From Dioscorea cayenensis subsp. rotundata (lineage: Eukaryota; Streptophyta; Magnoliopsida; Dioscoreales; Dioscoreaceae): 64,000 bases of DNA. Made by a program: the position numbers and the translations under genes. Shown here in pieces: positions 47,812 to 60,800 of this stretch (positions are counted from its first letter, which is position 1; each line of letters opens with the position of its first letter). The notes beneath the pieces were generated by a model that was not told the DNA's origin, did no database searches, and worked only from the letters and a program-made list of their open reading frames with translations. The stretch covers positions 25,791,016-25,855,015 of the forward strand of contig NC_052475.1 in the NCBI RefSeq assembly GCF_009730915.1, in the 5' to 3' direction.

Positions 47812-50800
47812 CTAGCTTTTACCAAAATAAGACAACAGTGTTGCTTGTTTATCCCCTGAATTCTTGTTACTTCTTCCCTTCTTCACTGGATTTGAAGTGA
47901 AGTTGCTAACCTTTTCGGTTGTTTGTCCTGAATCAGTGCCTATGTCTTCTAACTCCCGTTTCTTAACAGGGAAAACTCCGTCCTTGACAAAAGAGTTACT
48001 TATGTTTTCAGTATTTAGTTCTGGATCAGTAGCTATTTCTTCAAATTCTAGCTTCATAGGAGTATCAGTGTCTACAGGTTCATTCTTCAGAGGCATGGAA
48101 GCAGCTGCACGTCTACACTCACTCCCAGCGGATTCTTCCCTTTCTTTATCATCAAATAACTCATCTTTCACTTCTGTTGGCAGAGATTCTTTATATGGGT
48201 CACTGCATCCTGGCTGTGACCGACATTTATCATCTGTCATCTTTATGAAAAACTTTGATAGTGGATTCTCACAGGCAGGTTTCAGCTGTATCTGAAAACA
48301 CCATGACATTGTATGTTTACTTTCACATGGAACTTGTGGGAAGGCTTTAGTAAACTGTGATTGTGCAGAGTTGTATACCATTCATTTACATTTAAGGACT
48401 GATCAAGATAATTAGTTCATAATACTTCACCAAATATTATGATTTTATTTGATCTTTGGATTGATTCATGAGTGGAGGTATTTGTATCGCAAGAGTAAAC
48501 AACCTTAAACAAGTTCATTATGCATTAAAATGCCAGAAACAATACCTCTTTGATGCACTCAGGCCCATTAAAGGTTGTTTTGCCAATTGCAGGGGTCACA
48601 GGATACCACACCTATTGAATGTAGGTTACACACAAGAATGCAGAATCAGTTTAACACTGGAAGAGCTTTAAAAAAGGATAAATGAACAGCAAACAAAGAG
48701 AAGTATTTTACAAGTCATAAAACTAGATAACATGTGTACAGAAAAACATTATATTAAGGATTTCAATCTGAAATTTTAATCTATTGACGAGACATTTTTT
48801 TTTTTGTAGTTGACTGGTAAAATCCATACAAGATAGTACACTTCTTACAGAAAAAGAATTAAATCACAAATAGGAACTGAATTACCAGGTCTGAATCTTC
48901 ATATGGCTCCCAGAGCGTTTCAGGTTTGGACATGGAGTTATCTAACCACTTATCAATGGAACCTTTTCCGGCCAGGATTACAGGCATTCTATCTACACTC
49001 AAAAGAATCAAGATGTTACGATCAAGGAAAAACAAATCGTAGTGGTATGATATAAAATTACAGGTTGAACTGTATTTTGATTGCTAAGTCATCAAGAAGT
49101 AAGATAATGGAATTTTACTTTAAAAATAGATATTGCTTGATTTAAAGAAGCTTCGGACCTTCTTCATGCCAAGCCACATGAGTAAGAACAATGGCTAATG
49201 TCCTTATCATTTTATTTATCATTATTTTCCTAGCTTTCTTTATCCTTTAATGTTACCTTCTCTTGCAATATAACTTAATAAAATAGGTATAATCATTGAA
49301 GAAAATCCATTCTTGTTCTTAATAAAATTTAACTAAATTATCTTCTTGATGAGCAAGACAAAGAAGCTTCTTTATCCAGTCCAAGAACATATTAATTAAG
49401 ACACAAATTTTCTTTAACTAATGTTTTAAGAAAACAACGTAATGTTGAAGGAAAACAAAAGTTATTAGAAATGACAACAAATTAAATATAAGGGCATTAG
49501 CTCAAGAGCCTTATACAATTTCTAAAAAAAATATTTCATATGCTTACCAGATTTCTTTGATCTTTTTACAGAATTCCACTATCTTGAGAAAATAAACTAT
49601 ACTTTTCAGAAGTACTCCTATAACAAATGATGGATATTGACTAATCAGAAGGGTTGAACATGATACAATCACAAGAGATAAGAAATACCAACCATGAAGC
49701 CACTGCAAAGCAGATGAACAATGAGTTGTCAAGATTGTGAATGTATAAAGAATATCTCCTGCAGGAGAAATAGAGCTTTATTGTAAAATCATTTGAAGGT
49801 CACTATACTACAAAAATTGATGCCACCCGTATATAATTGCATATAATTACATACAATTAAAACAACTAATGAAACTTAAGTGCCTTTAAGAAAAGGGAAA
49901 ACAAGAAAGCCATAGCAGCCATTGGTTGGTTAAAACTACAATCCGAGTTCATACAAATAATAGTGTAAATTCAACTTAAGCTGATAACTTACAACCTAAT
50001 GAAGTTTGATTCAAATGATTTTATTCGTAGAACGATCAGTAAACTGTCAAAGATTTAAGAGGATAAAATACATATTATAAAATTTAAAGAAAAGATCATG
50101 AGAAGTAATTGTAAATATGCACACTGTATACTTTGTAGTAAAGTGGAAAGAACAAGTTAGTTTTGTAAAAATGCCATGATACAGCTCAGTGATCATAGTG
50201 TATCAGCCAAAGTAACCATGTCATGAAAAATAAAACTAACACATAAAAGCATATTAAATAAGTCAATACTATGGCATTGTCTGGGCACTATTAAAAACAG
50301 TCTACATATTTTCAGCATCTTATTCTCTATACAAGTGCACATACAACTTGTACATGGTGAAACATCACAACTACAAATGAATCTACTGACCATTTACAAA
50401 CAGTGTAACATTGCAATATCATATATATCTACTGTTAAACATAAGATTTTACCCAAACACTTTTGCCAACCTCATAGCTGTTTTTGTGAATTTTCTATCA
50501 ATTACTGCATGATTGAATACGTTTTGCGGTATAAAAACAACATTTTTAGTGACTAAATTGATGCTTTCAAAAATATTATAATTAGCAACACAATTTAAAA
50601 GTAAAACTAGAACCCCCTTTTAAATAAAAAAAGGATCAATTAATCTGCTATTCACATACATAACATTGAAAATTCTGCATGTCTCAGGCAGTTATCAGGG
50701 TGTAATCTGTTTCTGTTATCATCAACCATATTGCTTGCCATGGCGCAGCATTTTTATTATCTTAAGCTAGAGAAAATCATAACCATATCAAAAAAGATAA

Positions 50801-52855
50801 TAGAACCTACCTTCAGAATTCTGCCAAGAATCATAAAGAGCAGCAAAAATAAGAGGTCGATGATCCTTAAAATGTATGTAATATGGCTGCTTTTTTGATC
50901 CATCCTTCTTCCACTCATAAAATCTGCTTCAGAATACCAAAGAGCTTATGAAGGTTATTATCTAAAAAATAACAGAATGAAATATCAAGTAAATGGCAAC
51001 AAATGTGATCAACAGTAAACACCTGCCGTCATGTCTAGCCCGGCTGTTCAAAAACAAAACTTTTCTGAGGTGTTTAAACTCCTTGATTAGAACAATTCAG
51101 TTTAGATGCTAAAGACCAAGTGTGTTGACCAAAAAGTTATTCAAAGTTGCTTATTTCAGATTTCTCTCCCATCCTAGAGGATTAACCTCCAAAATATCAT
51201 CCTTTGATTAAGATGAAGAAAAACTCCCACAAATTTATATAATTTTCAACTGTTTCCTCATAGATCAGATCCATATGGGATTTGTCTTGACCATTTGATC
51301 ATTACTCTACAAAATCTATTATGTCCTATTCAAGACAACAACATGTCATGCAAGCATAGAAAGCAACTTTAATTTACTTATCTTCCTTCCAGATTAATCC
51401 ACAGCATCATAACTTCAAATCCCAGCAGAAACTGTTACAAAGCTCTTAAGAGAAGGCAAAAGGTGCTAAATCTAGCAAAACACAGATTACTTTCCCACAA
51501 TTTCAACAGCACTAGAAAAGTGCCTTACTCAGAAAGACTTTTACAGCCATCCATAAAGAGCATCATTAACACAGTTATTCAAAAAATCCAATTGCAAATT
51601 TGCGTTCCAATTAAAGAACAATGAAAGCAAGATACAAGTGAAAAGAGTTTCATTAGATCTTTACAGGAAATAACAGAGCATGCAGAAATTCAGGTAATCA
51701 TGCAAAGATAGTTTTCCCCATCATACCCTTCTACTGCCACAAGGCAACGGTTATTAGGCATAAGTCGGCGAAATGATGCTTTCTCTTTCACAGATTCTGA
51801 CCTTGCATTGAACTGCGTATAGAAACAATTTAAAGTTATTTACATCAGATGAAACATGCATATGTCATAACCAAAATGCAATTCTATACAACTGATATCC
51901 ATCTTCTTTAAAAAACCAATCTGCTAATCTACTTTAGTAGCAGCCCCCTGAGATTAACTCTATCATGCTTTTCAATCCCTTGCCAAATCACCATCTCTCG
52001 TTTCTGGGGCTTCATAGATGTCCGCAAAAAACAAGTGTATTGAAATAAATTCTTTGTGGTCACATTAAGTAACAAAATCAAACCAAATTATTTTTCCTCT
52101 ACAAATACTGGATAACTTTAACAACCATTATAAGTCTATAAAGGGCCTCTTTTTCTTGGTACTTGTAACTAAATTTGTTTAAAAAGAGCCAACTTGAACA
52201 ATCCCAAAATAAAATCGAGAAAAAAACAACAAAATATCCCTAATTTTTCAGAAGTTTCGAATTTTGATAAAAAAAATCAAATATGCAGTGATCTCAAATC
52301 CTATCCCTTTCTCCTCAGCATAATAGGCAGATCAACCTTTTACGAGACCTAGAAACGCGATCATAAAATCCTCCTCAGCCAACGGGTTCACATAAACAAA
52401 ACCCAACGAGCGCAAAGCCTTAAATTTCAAACTTTTAGAGTCCGTCCTCTAGGTCACCGATTCTAAAAACACTACCTTTGCAATACTAACAAACAGGGAA
52501 CAACAGAAAGAGAAATCAAACAGCAATCGAGTACCATCCGAAAGTGATCAGGTTTCTCTGTCTTCTTGGTGAAGCTGGGCACAAGACCCCATTTCATACA
52601 GTGGATAACAACCGGCGACTCCCCGTCTTTCCGCGCCGCCACCACCACAGGCAAGTAAGCACCCGGCGCAACATTGTAGGACGGCTGATAACTGGGAAAT
52701 CAAGACCAATGAAGAATGAAAACGAAGAGGAAGAGAAAAAATCACGGAAGGCCTCACCGGTCGAATTGACGGGTCGGGACGGAGGAGTTGGGAACGAAGC
52801 CACAGGCCTGGCCAATTTGCTGAGGATCCAGCGTGCACCGAGCTCTTCCGCACAT
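47812..52855 (-). CDS. HMCES/YedK-type SRAP-domain abasic-site processing protein
   Basis: Eight exons, transcript order: 52855-52758, 52691-52535, 51812-51727, 50923-50811, 49758-49693, 48992-48886, 48611-48546 and 48291-47812. The product is 390 aa. The protein begins MCGRARCTL. After Met removal, Cys2 is the residue that forms a thiazolidine crosslink with abasic sites in single-stranded DNA. The other conserved SRAP residues are visible: Asn in FNARSES (about 87), Glu in EGFYEW (about 117) and His in LHDRMPVIL (about 173). The family shields abasic sites at replication forks. The C-terminal third is acidic and charged, and ends with QATLLSYF (about 380-387), a canonical PIP box for PCNA binding. 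It carries KKR/KKGR basic patches that could act as a nuclear signal. Catalytic chemistry is family knowledge; the motifs are seen here. Confidence 0.94.
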
Positions 52856-54234
52856 CTTCCCTCCGGCGGCCAACCTCCACGCTGCTCTCGCCGGGGTTTT
52901 CTCCGCCGCTTTCTTGAAGCTCGACCAAGAAGGGGGCGGGAAGAAGAATGATTAAAAAGACGAGGAGATGAATGGAGTGCCGCTTGCTTATTGAGTTATT
53001 GGTACGGTAAAATAATTAAATTTCATATTTTATTTATTTTTTATTATTATTATTAATGTAATGTGAGTTGAGACGACCTCCCAAATTCCCAATTACTGTT
53101 GAGATTTTGAATCTGGAAAAATTCTGAGAAAAAATAATTATTTGACTTTTTTTTTAATTTCACTTTTTAAGAAAAAAATAATAAGTAAATTAAAGTCGCT
53201 AGCCTATGTTTCCTTGTATGTATATTTTTAATAAAATATTTTTTATTATTTTTTTACTTAATTCAGTTTAAAAGATTTTTTTAGGTTTTTTATATGTCCA
53301 TTTAGAAATTTTATGAAATATTAAATAATTTTTTTTTAATCTCAGTATTTATTTTTAATATACTACTCCGTTTATCAATACTTTTTTGAAAAATAAAAAC
53401 ACTATATTAAGAGATAATGTGGATGAAGATAATCTTATGTGATGTGAAGCAATTCTAGAGCCGGATTAATCCAAAGCAACACAGGCACCATCTACAAGGG
53501 CTTTAGCTTCCATCTAATCTCTCGTCCCCTGGTTAGTTCTTTGTTGATCCAATGGAATTTTATTTTACAGTTATGATATGAATTTTTGGTGTAACCAAAT
53601 AATAATAATAATAATAGTCTAACACATAATAATAGAACAACCAGTTAACAAAATAACAACAAAATACAATACATATATATAGAGGATGCATTTTCTATGT
53701 TCAATCATAGATTATAAATCTATGTTGATGTAGACCGTTGAATTTTCATTAAACGATTGTGAATGTACAATGAATATTATTACTATGCTTATGAATAATA
53801 ACACAATAAAAAGCTTGATGTACGGTGTACACTCCAATTAACCCTCGCCCTAATTAGTACTATGCTCAACCACACGTTTTACAAATGTCCGTAATTGATG
53901 TTTTTTTTTATATATATATAACACAAAAAATAAGAGTATTGGCATAATTGTGAACAATTATGATATAATTGTGAACAGTTATGATTATATTTTTAAAATA
54001 ACATAGATATTTAAAATAAATAAATAAATAACAAGCCTCATCAAAGATACACACGAGTAAAGAGATGGTGGCTTAATGATATCCCAGAAAATTATGGTGT
54101 GAGTGGGGTAACATAAATTCTCAATATTTGATTTAAAAGAGAAATGAAATACCAACTATTTTATTTCATTGTATATGTGATTTATTTTAATAATTTTATT
54201 TTAATTATATTGATTTTATATAGTAATTATTTTT
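52856..54234. other. Intergenic region, promoter side of HMCES-like gene
   Basis: The first ~130 bp are GC-rich and form the probable leader and core promoter of the HMCES-like gene, which is transcribed leftwards. The rest is AT-rich with short (AAT)n and (TA)n runs and no gene that I can support. Confidence 0.55.
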
Positions 54235-54638
54235 AGGAAAAATTATGTAAAAGTTCTTATAAAGTTTCATTTTTCTTCTGCAGTCTATCTGACATTTGCA
54301 CTTCCAATATAGTCCCTCATTTTTACACAAATTCTTTTTTAATCCATGCCTTAACACCCATTAATGCATTTTTCTCTCAAATGGCAGAATTGCCTTCTCT
54401 TGTGCCTCCCGCACAATCACGTCAAATTTTTTGGTAGGCAATGACAGAGATCTTCTTCATAAGTTTTTAGTGTACTTCATCTTCATTCTTTGTCTCTTAT
54501 TCTTCTTTTCCTTGTCGTTGTTCTTCTTCTTTGGCTCCTTCTTTCTATCATTCATGTAAACATCTTCATTCAGTTTCGCTTACTTCCTCCTTAGGGGCAT
54601 TTTTTTTTAACATATGGGTTTGTCTAATGTTTACTTCC

Positions 54639-54881
54639 TCATCGACTTTTCTTCTTTGGATATTCTTCTCCTTCTTCCGCTGTTGGGCTTGTTTTTTTCT
54701 TTGTTGCTCTCCTTGGAGAAGAATGTTGTCGGGCCCTCTTTTTTAAGTCGCCCAATTGGGACAACCTCATATAAGTTTCCTTGGCCTTTCCTGTTCCACG
54801 GCTAACAAGTGCAATTTCCTCATCACTGGCTGGACAAGAGTATAGAACTGCAAAGGATGCAGGAGATTGACACCCTAACAT
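54639..54881 (-). pseudogene. Basic C-terminal remnant of the transposon gene
   Basis: An 80-residue minus-strand frame, downstream of the mobile-domain remnant, encodes a Lys/Arg/Ser-rich tail (LKKRARQHSSPRRATKKKTSP). It could be the 3' exon of the same element gene, with a nuclear-signal-like composition. It is short and unconserved in sight, so the link is inference. Confidence 0.3.
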
Positions 54882-54997
54882 TATAGTACATTAAACATTG
54901 ATATTACACAAAACGGCGGTATATTACACACTACTAAAGTATATTACATAGAACTAGAGTATATTACACAGAACAGGAAATATCTTACACACTAAGT

Positions 54998-55743
54998 TTA
55001 TATACTATACAGTATACGAGGTGTCCAACCAATGCGTTGCTTCCTCACACTTCCGGTTACCTCATAGAACCAGATAATGAGGGCGATTGAGCACCCTTTC
55101 AGGTATCCGACGTTGTAGTACTTCCCTTGACAGCACAGATGCACCCGTGCGCCCATTTTGGGAAAATCGTCTATCAGCCACCTGTGGATGGCATGCGCCC
55201 AGGCGTAGTTGCCGATAGTCTCCAGGTTGTCAGCATACCTAGCCACGAAGGTGAGCGCATTGAGGGAGGTGTTCGAGAAGAAGATGGTGGTCATGAAGAA
55301 CACGACGAGAAGCTTTACGATAGTCTCTTCCATTCCGGACTTCCCTCGAACAACTCTGAACATGTTATCCTTGATGGCATCGCGATACTGGTTGTGCATT
55401 TTGTTCAAGTAGGCAAGCTCAAATTCAGATGAGACTCCTTCCCCTCGTGCCTGAAGGAGATAATCTCTCTCATACAGGGGACGCCCATAATGATGGCAAC
55501 GTCCTCGGGCCTGAATGACAACATGCTACCACCAATCTTGAACCTTCAGTTCGGCCATCATATATACGGAGCAGCGTGTCCACCATCCCCCTTTCTTGGA
55601 CCACGACTGCTAAGTCCATCAGGTGCACAAAAAGGGTCCGGCAGAGGATCTACCAGTGCGTATTGTTCATCGTTTTTTTCAATCCCTCTATTGTCTTCAC
55701 GACAGGGGTCAGGTAACACCTAGCATTTACTAGAGTGGTAGCC
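54998..55743 (-). pseudogene. Plant mobile domain / DUF1985-like gene, frameshifted
   Basis: On the minus strand a gene body starts at about 55743. It opens MATTLVNARCYLTPVVKTIE and reaches a stop after NNTHW, then continues ILCRTLFVHLMDLAVVVQER. A frame change follows and it resumes with SMLSFRPEDVAIIMGVPC. A second frame change gives the intact 136-codon tail 55408-54998 (SNTSLNALTFVARYADNLET, YLKGCSIALIIWFYEVTG). The FRPEDVAIIMG-P block and the later layout resemble the mobile domain and Ulp1-associated DUF1985 proteins carried by plant MULE elements. One stop and at least two frameshifts make it non-functional. Confidence 0.65.
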
Positions 55744-56592
55744 ATTTATCTATTCAATTGAAATTACACAAAATGATTAGATTTTACACAGTAGAAGGAT
55801 ATTTTACACAGGACGGTAACGTATATTACACAAAAAAAAAATCCAAAATCCCAAAATAATACACGCGAAAGCCTGAAACCCAAACCGGTGAAATTCAGAT
55901 TCTATACAGGAAATCGAAAAAAATACACACGAAAAGCACACGAAAGTCGGCCAACTTCTCCTTACCTTTTTGCTTGTGTTTTTGTTTGCAGGAAGGCTCA
56001 CGAATTTCTGGGAAGCCGAGAGTGCGAAGAGAAGAACAAGTTTGTCGGCGAATTAACAAGGAAAAGACAGTCGTATGCTCAAGAAGAAGAATAAAAACAA
56101 GAAGAAGAAAGGTTTCCACTGTGACCACGTATATAATTATAAGACCAAGACTCGCCTAGTCAGTTACGGGCGGTGGGTTCCCAACCGTTGGGAGGTTTCT
56201 AACACCAGTTGAGGTTATTTTCACCATTTCCCCGCCTTTTGATTTTGAAACTTGAACAAGGGACAAAGATGATATTTTTATGCTCAGTTAACAACCTATT
56301 AAGGCCCGTTAGTATCATCAAAATTTGATGAAAATTACTTTAAAAAAGAGAGACTTTTGAGGAATAAGCAAACTTTAAGAAATTTTTAAGGATTCTGCAA
56401 ATTATGGAGGGACTTATAGGTAATCACCTGTATTTTTTATCCATAAATTAAACTAATAAATTTATTTTTTTCAAAAATATAAACTATATTTTAATAATAA
56501 AAAATAAAAAAATTAAATATATATATACATTCACGTATTAATATATAATAATTAGTGCAGTGAGAGGGAAGAGAACTAGAGGCTCAGCACCG

Positions 56593-56856
56593 ATGGCTAT
56601 CGCGGGGCTTTCCCGCCCGCAAGCCTCGCGCTTTCCCCGGCGCTCCCCTCTCTTTCCCAGATTTCCTCCCTCTCCCTCTGCTTCTCTCCAAAATAAACCA
56701 ACAATTCTACTCTCCATTCCCCTCCCCTCTCCTGCCCTTCTCCTAATCCCTCCCATCCTATTCAATCATGGACGATCGAATCATCGACGACGACGACGGC
56801 CATCTCTCCGACCCCGCTACCGTCCCCTCCTCCAAGCCCCGCAACTCAGCTCCTGA
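56593..56856 (+). other. Overlapping uORF in the 5PTase leader
   Basis: ATG 56593 opens an 87-codon frame (MAIAGLSRPQASRFPRRSP...) that runs past the main start codon at 56768 in another frame. A TATA-like ATATATAATA lies near 56540, so transcripts starting about 30 bp downstream would include this ATG. If used, it would reduce initiation at 56768. No conservation can be judged here. Confidence 0.35.
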
Positions 56857-57809
56857 GCATCCTCGCCGCCCAATGTCCCACAGCCAACCCCTCGTCGTCC
56901 GTGATCCCGCCTACGCCCTCAGCAACAGTGCTAAGCGCAACGCTCTCCGTAAGCACTCCCTCGACGATGATCGCATCCTCCCCCCTGAATCCTCTCCCTC
57001 CTCATCCTCCAATCCCTTCTGCGTCGACACGCCGCGCTCTTACTCCTACTCCCACTACATTCCTCCCCATCTCCCCTCCCCTGGCCGCCCTAACCCCGCC
57101 TCTCTCTCCAGTGGCGAGCCTAATGGATCCCCTGTCGCCGAGCTTTCCGAGTTCCTCGTCCCCCCTGGTGCCCTCCCGGAGTTCATCGGTCGCGGCGGTG
57201 GCACCGGCATTTTCAAACCCCCTCTTCGCGCTCCCACGCTCCCTAACCGCCCCCCTCCTCTGGAGATTCGGCCTCATCCCTACCGCGAGACCCAGGTGAA
57301 TTCCTTCCTTAGGACCATTGCTTACGCCCCATCGCAGCTCTGGGCCGGGCACGAGTCCGGTGTCCGTGTCTGGGAGCTTGAAGATGTCTACAAGGCCTGG
57401 GACGATAAGGATGGAGGGTTTTCGGGTTTCAATGTGAAGAGAGGGGATGAGCAGAGCGCTCCGTTCCGCGAGTCCTGTTGCCCGACGACCCCCACGCTTT
57501 GTTTGGTGGTCGATGCTGCGAATAAGTTTGTGTTTACTGGGCATAAGGATGGCAGGATTCGCGTGTGGATGATGGAGCTGAGCATGGCTGTGCAGCAAGA
57601 GAGTGCAGCGGAAAAGGTAGTGAATGGTGTTGATTTCATTGCCACCACGAATAATGTGGGTAAGACTACCAATGGTGATGGTGTTTCCAGCTTCACTGAG
57701 GTGTTGGCCTGGGTTGCACATCGCAGTGCAGTCCTCTCAATGGCGATCTCTGCAAATGGTAAGAAGCACTTACGGGGGCATTTCTTTGCTTGGAGATCTG
57801 CTTATATTG

Positions 57810-57848
<39 letters not shown>

Positions 57849-60800
57849 TGAAGGAATAGGGATAATTAATGTCTGATTGGAAATTGTGAAAAATGTGAGT
57901 AAGTATCTGGATTTCATTTTTTGAGGATTGGCATCATACTTTTGACAGAGCAAACGTTGCACATCTTTATACCTTGATTATGCTGTCGGTTGCTAGGTGC
58001 TTTTCTTGTACATGATGAACAGTTATCACTCTTAGTTTTCCTAGATTAACATAAAGTTTTGGGTGAGAAAGACTTGTTGAGAAGAAGCTTGCGTTAGGCT
58101 TTGCCAACAAACTTTACTTCCGTGATGTTTATAGTTGTAATTCTTGTTATTTACCTGAATCGAAGGAAATCTTTGCTGCAATTTCATGCTTCTTGTACTT
58201 ATTTGGTTTGTTATCAATCAAAAATTTGAACTTACATTTTCTTGCTTCATGGAGACAGTCTTTATCAAGCTCACTCCTGCATCATAGTTAATGGTAAGAA
58301 TTATAGTGTAGGAGAAATTTGTGGTTCAAATTGAAGCCTTTTTACTAAAGTTAAACATCATAGATATGTTTGTTGGATATATTAAATGCGATGGAATACC
58401 TGTATGATTGCCAGATGCATCAGTGAGGTCAAGCATTTAGAAATAAAGAGTGCATCCGATGCTTTTAATGGCTCCATCTAGCAATTATACTTCATCCAAA
58501 TTATCATCAGTATCCAATCTCTTTTTGTTTTTTAAGTAGTTATAAGTTAGATTATCCCAAAATTAGCACCAATATTAGTTTCTGAACATGGTTAGGTTCT
58601 TGCTATTGATCTTGATGTGTGACCTCAGGAAACAATGTTGTCTTATGATCTAGAAAACATTTTAAATGAAAAATTGCTAAAAAAGAAATAAAATATGAAA
58701 ATAGGTCATTATTGGTCATGCATCCTCATCTTCTCTTGAATTATAGCTTTTAATATCATATGGTGATGACTTGCTTATTTAACTCAGCCTGCTACTTATC
58801 ATAAGCATGTGAATTCCAGGTGAATTATGGTCAGGATTTGAAGGAGGAGTTATTAAGGTTTGGCCTTGGGAAGCCATTGAAAAATCCCTCTCTAAGGGTA
58901 GTGAGATAGTTGAGAGGTCTTATATGGACCTCAGGAACCTAAACAATGTTGGAGGTGTTTGTGCCTTGCCAGCTGCTGATATAAAATATTTGTTATCTGA
59001 TCATTGTAGATCAAAAATGTGGAGTGGAGGTTACCAAACTTTTGCATTGTGGTATGCTTCTCATTTTCTTTACACTAACCCTCTTTTGTTAATGCATGTA
59101 TTTCTATGCCCATTTTTCCTTATTAGTTTGTGAGGTAACTTGGACTTTTCTTCTTCTTTCATTCTACTCTACAGGGATTCTCGTTCAAAAGAACTTCTGA
59201 AAGTCTTTGCCCTAGATGGCCAAGTTGAGAATCGGGTTGATATGCCGTCAGACAATGATCCTCATGTAGATGATGAGATCAAGATAAAGCTTGTTCCCTC
59301 TTCAAAGAAAGAGAAATCACAAGGTTCTCTGAGCTTTTTTCAACGTTCAAGGAATGCACTTTTCGGAGCAGCTGATGCTGTTCGGAGAGCCGCAGCGAAG
59401 GGAGCATTTGGAGAGGTTTACCGTAGAGTAGAATCAATGGTAATGGCAATGGATGGAATGATTTGGACTGGTTGCTCTAATGGCACACTTGTTCAGTGGG
59501 ATGGGAGCGGTAATCGGATTCAGGAAATTCAGCATCTTATGTCATCTGCTAAGTGCCTCTGTGCCCATGGAACATGTTTATGGGCAGGTTATGCAAATGG
59601 CACTGTTCAGGTTTTGGATCTCAAAGGGAAATTGGTTGGAGGGTGGGTTGCCCATAACAGTCAAGTTATAAAGATGGATATTGGTGGTTCTTATGTCTTT
59701 ACATTGGCTAACCATGGTGGTGTTCGTGGGTGGAACCTTGCATCACCTGGCCCTCTTGACAGTATATTGCGATCTGAGTTGTCCAATAAAGAGATTTCAT
59801 ATACAAAATTAAAAAATTTTAAAATTTTGGTTGGTACTTGGAATGTTGGACAAGGAAGGGCATCTCATGAATGTCTAACAATGTGGCTGGGAAGCACAGC
59901 TGCAGATGTTGATGTGGTTGTTGTTGGATTGCAAGAGGTAGAAATGGGTGCAGGTTTTCTTGCAATGGCTGCAGCTAAGGAAACAGTAAGATATGTCTTA
60001 CTTTTTGCTTGCCCTGATTTTAGTTATTCTTTTATACTAAACTTCTTCAACTGATATTTATGTTCTGGCATTGCTTTACCCTCGTAGAATATAATCCATT
60101 CTAACTCCCTTGTTTTTTTCCCTGTGCATCCACATCAGATTTCTTTATCCCTACTTTTTATGTATTTATCATTTAAATTTCAATGCCAGCCAGTTTGTTG
60201 CATGTCCGTAACTTGTCTGGAGGATTAGCAGTCTTTCTATATTTAGATTTCACCAACCTTGTCTTTACATATCTAACAATTTCTGTCACTTGCATTTTTT
60301 TTTCAATGTCATTTTGTATTTAAAGGCTAATGTAGACAAATTAGAATTTATGGTTTTATGACAAATACCGCCGTTCCGGAGGTCACTACCATCTAAAGCA
60401 AGTTAGTTTCTTTTGGGGGTGACAGCTGGTCATAGATATCCACTATTCATTCCCTGCCAGTAGTGAAGATTTAATTTCCAGGTGATTGCATTCTGGTTGG
60501 AATATATACATTGGTAAATGACCATATGAGATCTTGGATTTTATAATGCCAGTAGCATGTTTTTAATTTTCATAGAAGTAAACATTTGAACTCGGAACTT
60601 GTGTATATACAGGAAAAAAGGTTTGCATTCATGAATTTTTGAGTTATTTTATACCACTTTCTCTTTTGTGAGTAAGTTTGCCTTTCCTTACCATTCTTTC
60701 ATATTTGGCCATGATCTTGTTAGTATAGCTAAATTTGTAGAGATGAAGTGTGTCCTTAATCATGCTGACGGCTGCTTTACTGCAATAGGTAGGATCACTA

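Larger units (their letters stand above)
54235..56429. mobile_element. Decayed DNA transposon (probable MULE) with captured/host gene
   Basis: The left end (from about 54235, AGG followed by AATTATGTAAAAGTTCTTAT) and the reverse complement of the right end (from about 56429, AGGTGATTACCTATAAGTCCCT) are diverged inverted repeats. Partial similarity continues for about 130 bp inward, for example TAGTCCCTCATTTTT against AAGTCTCTCTTTTTT. Between them lies a minus-strand plant-mobile-domain/DUF1985-like pseudogene. Short TTACACA motifs recur on both sides of it (54894-55005 and 55760-55835). Flanks are T-rich, so no target duplication can be read. The MULE assignment rests on the typical cargo and long TIRs. 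Confidence 0.5.
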
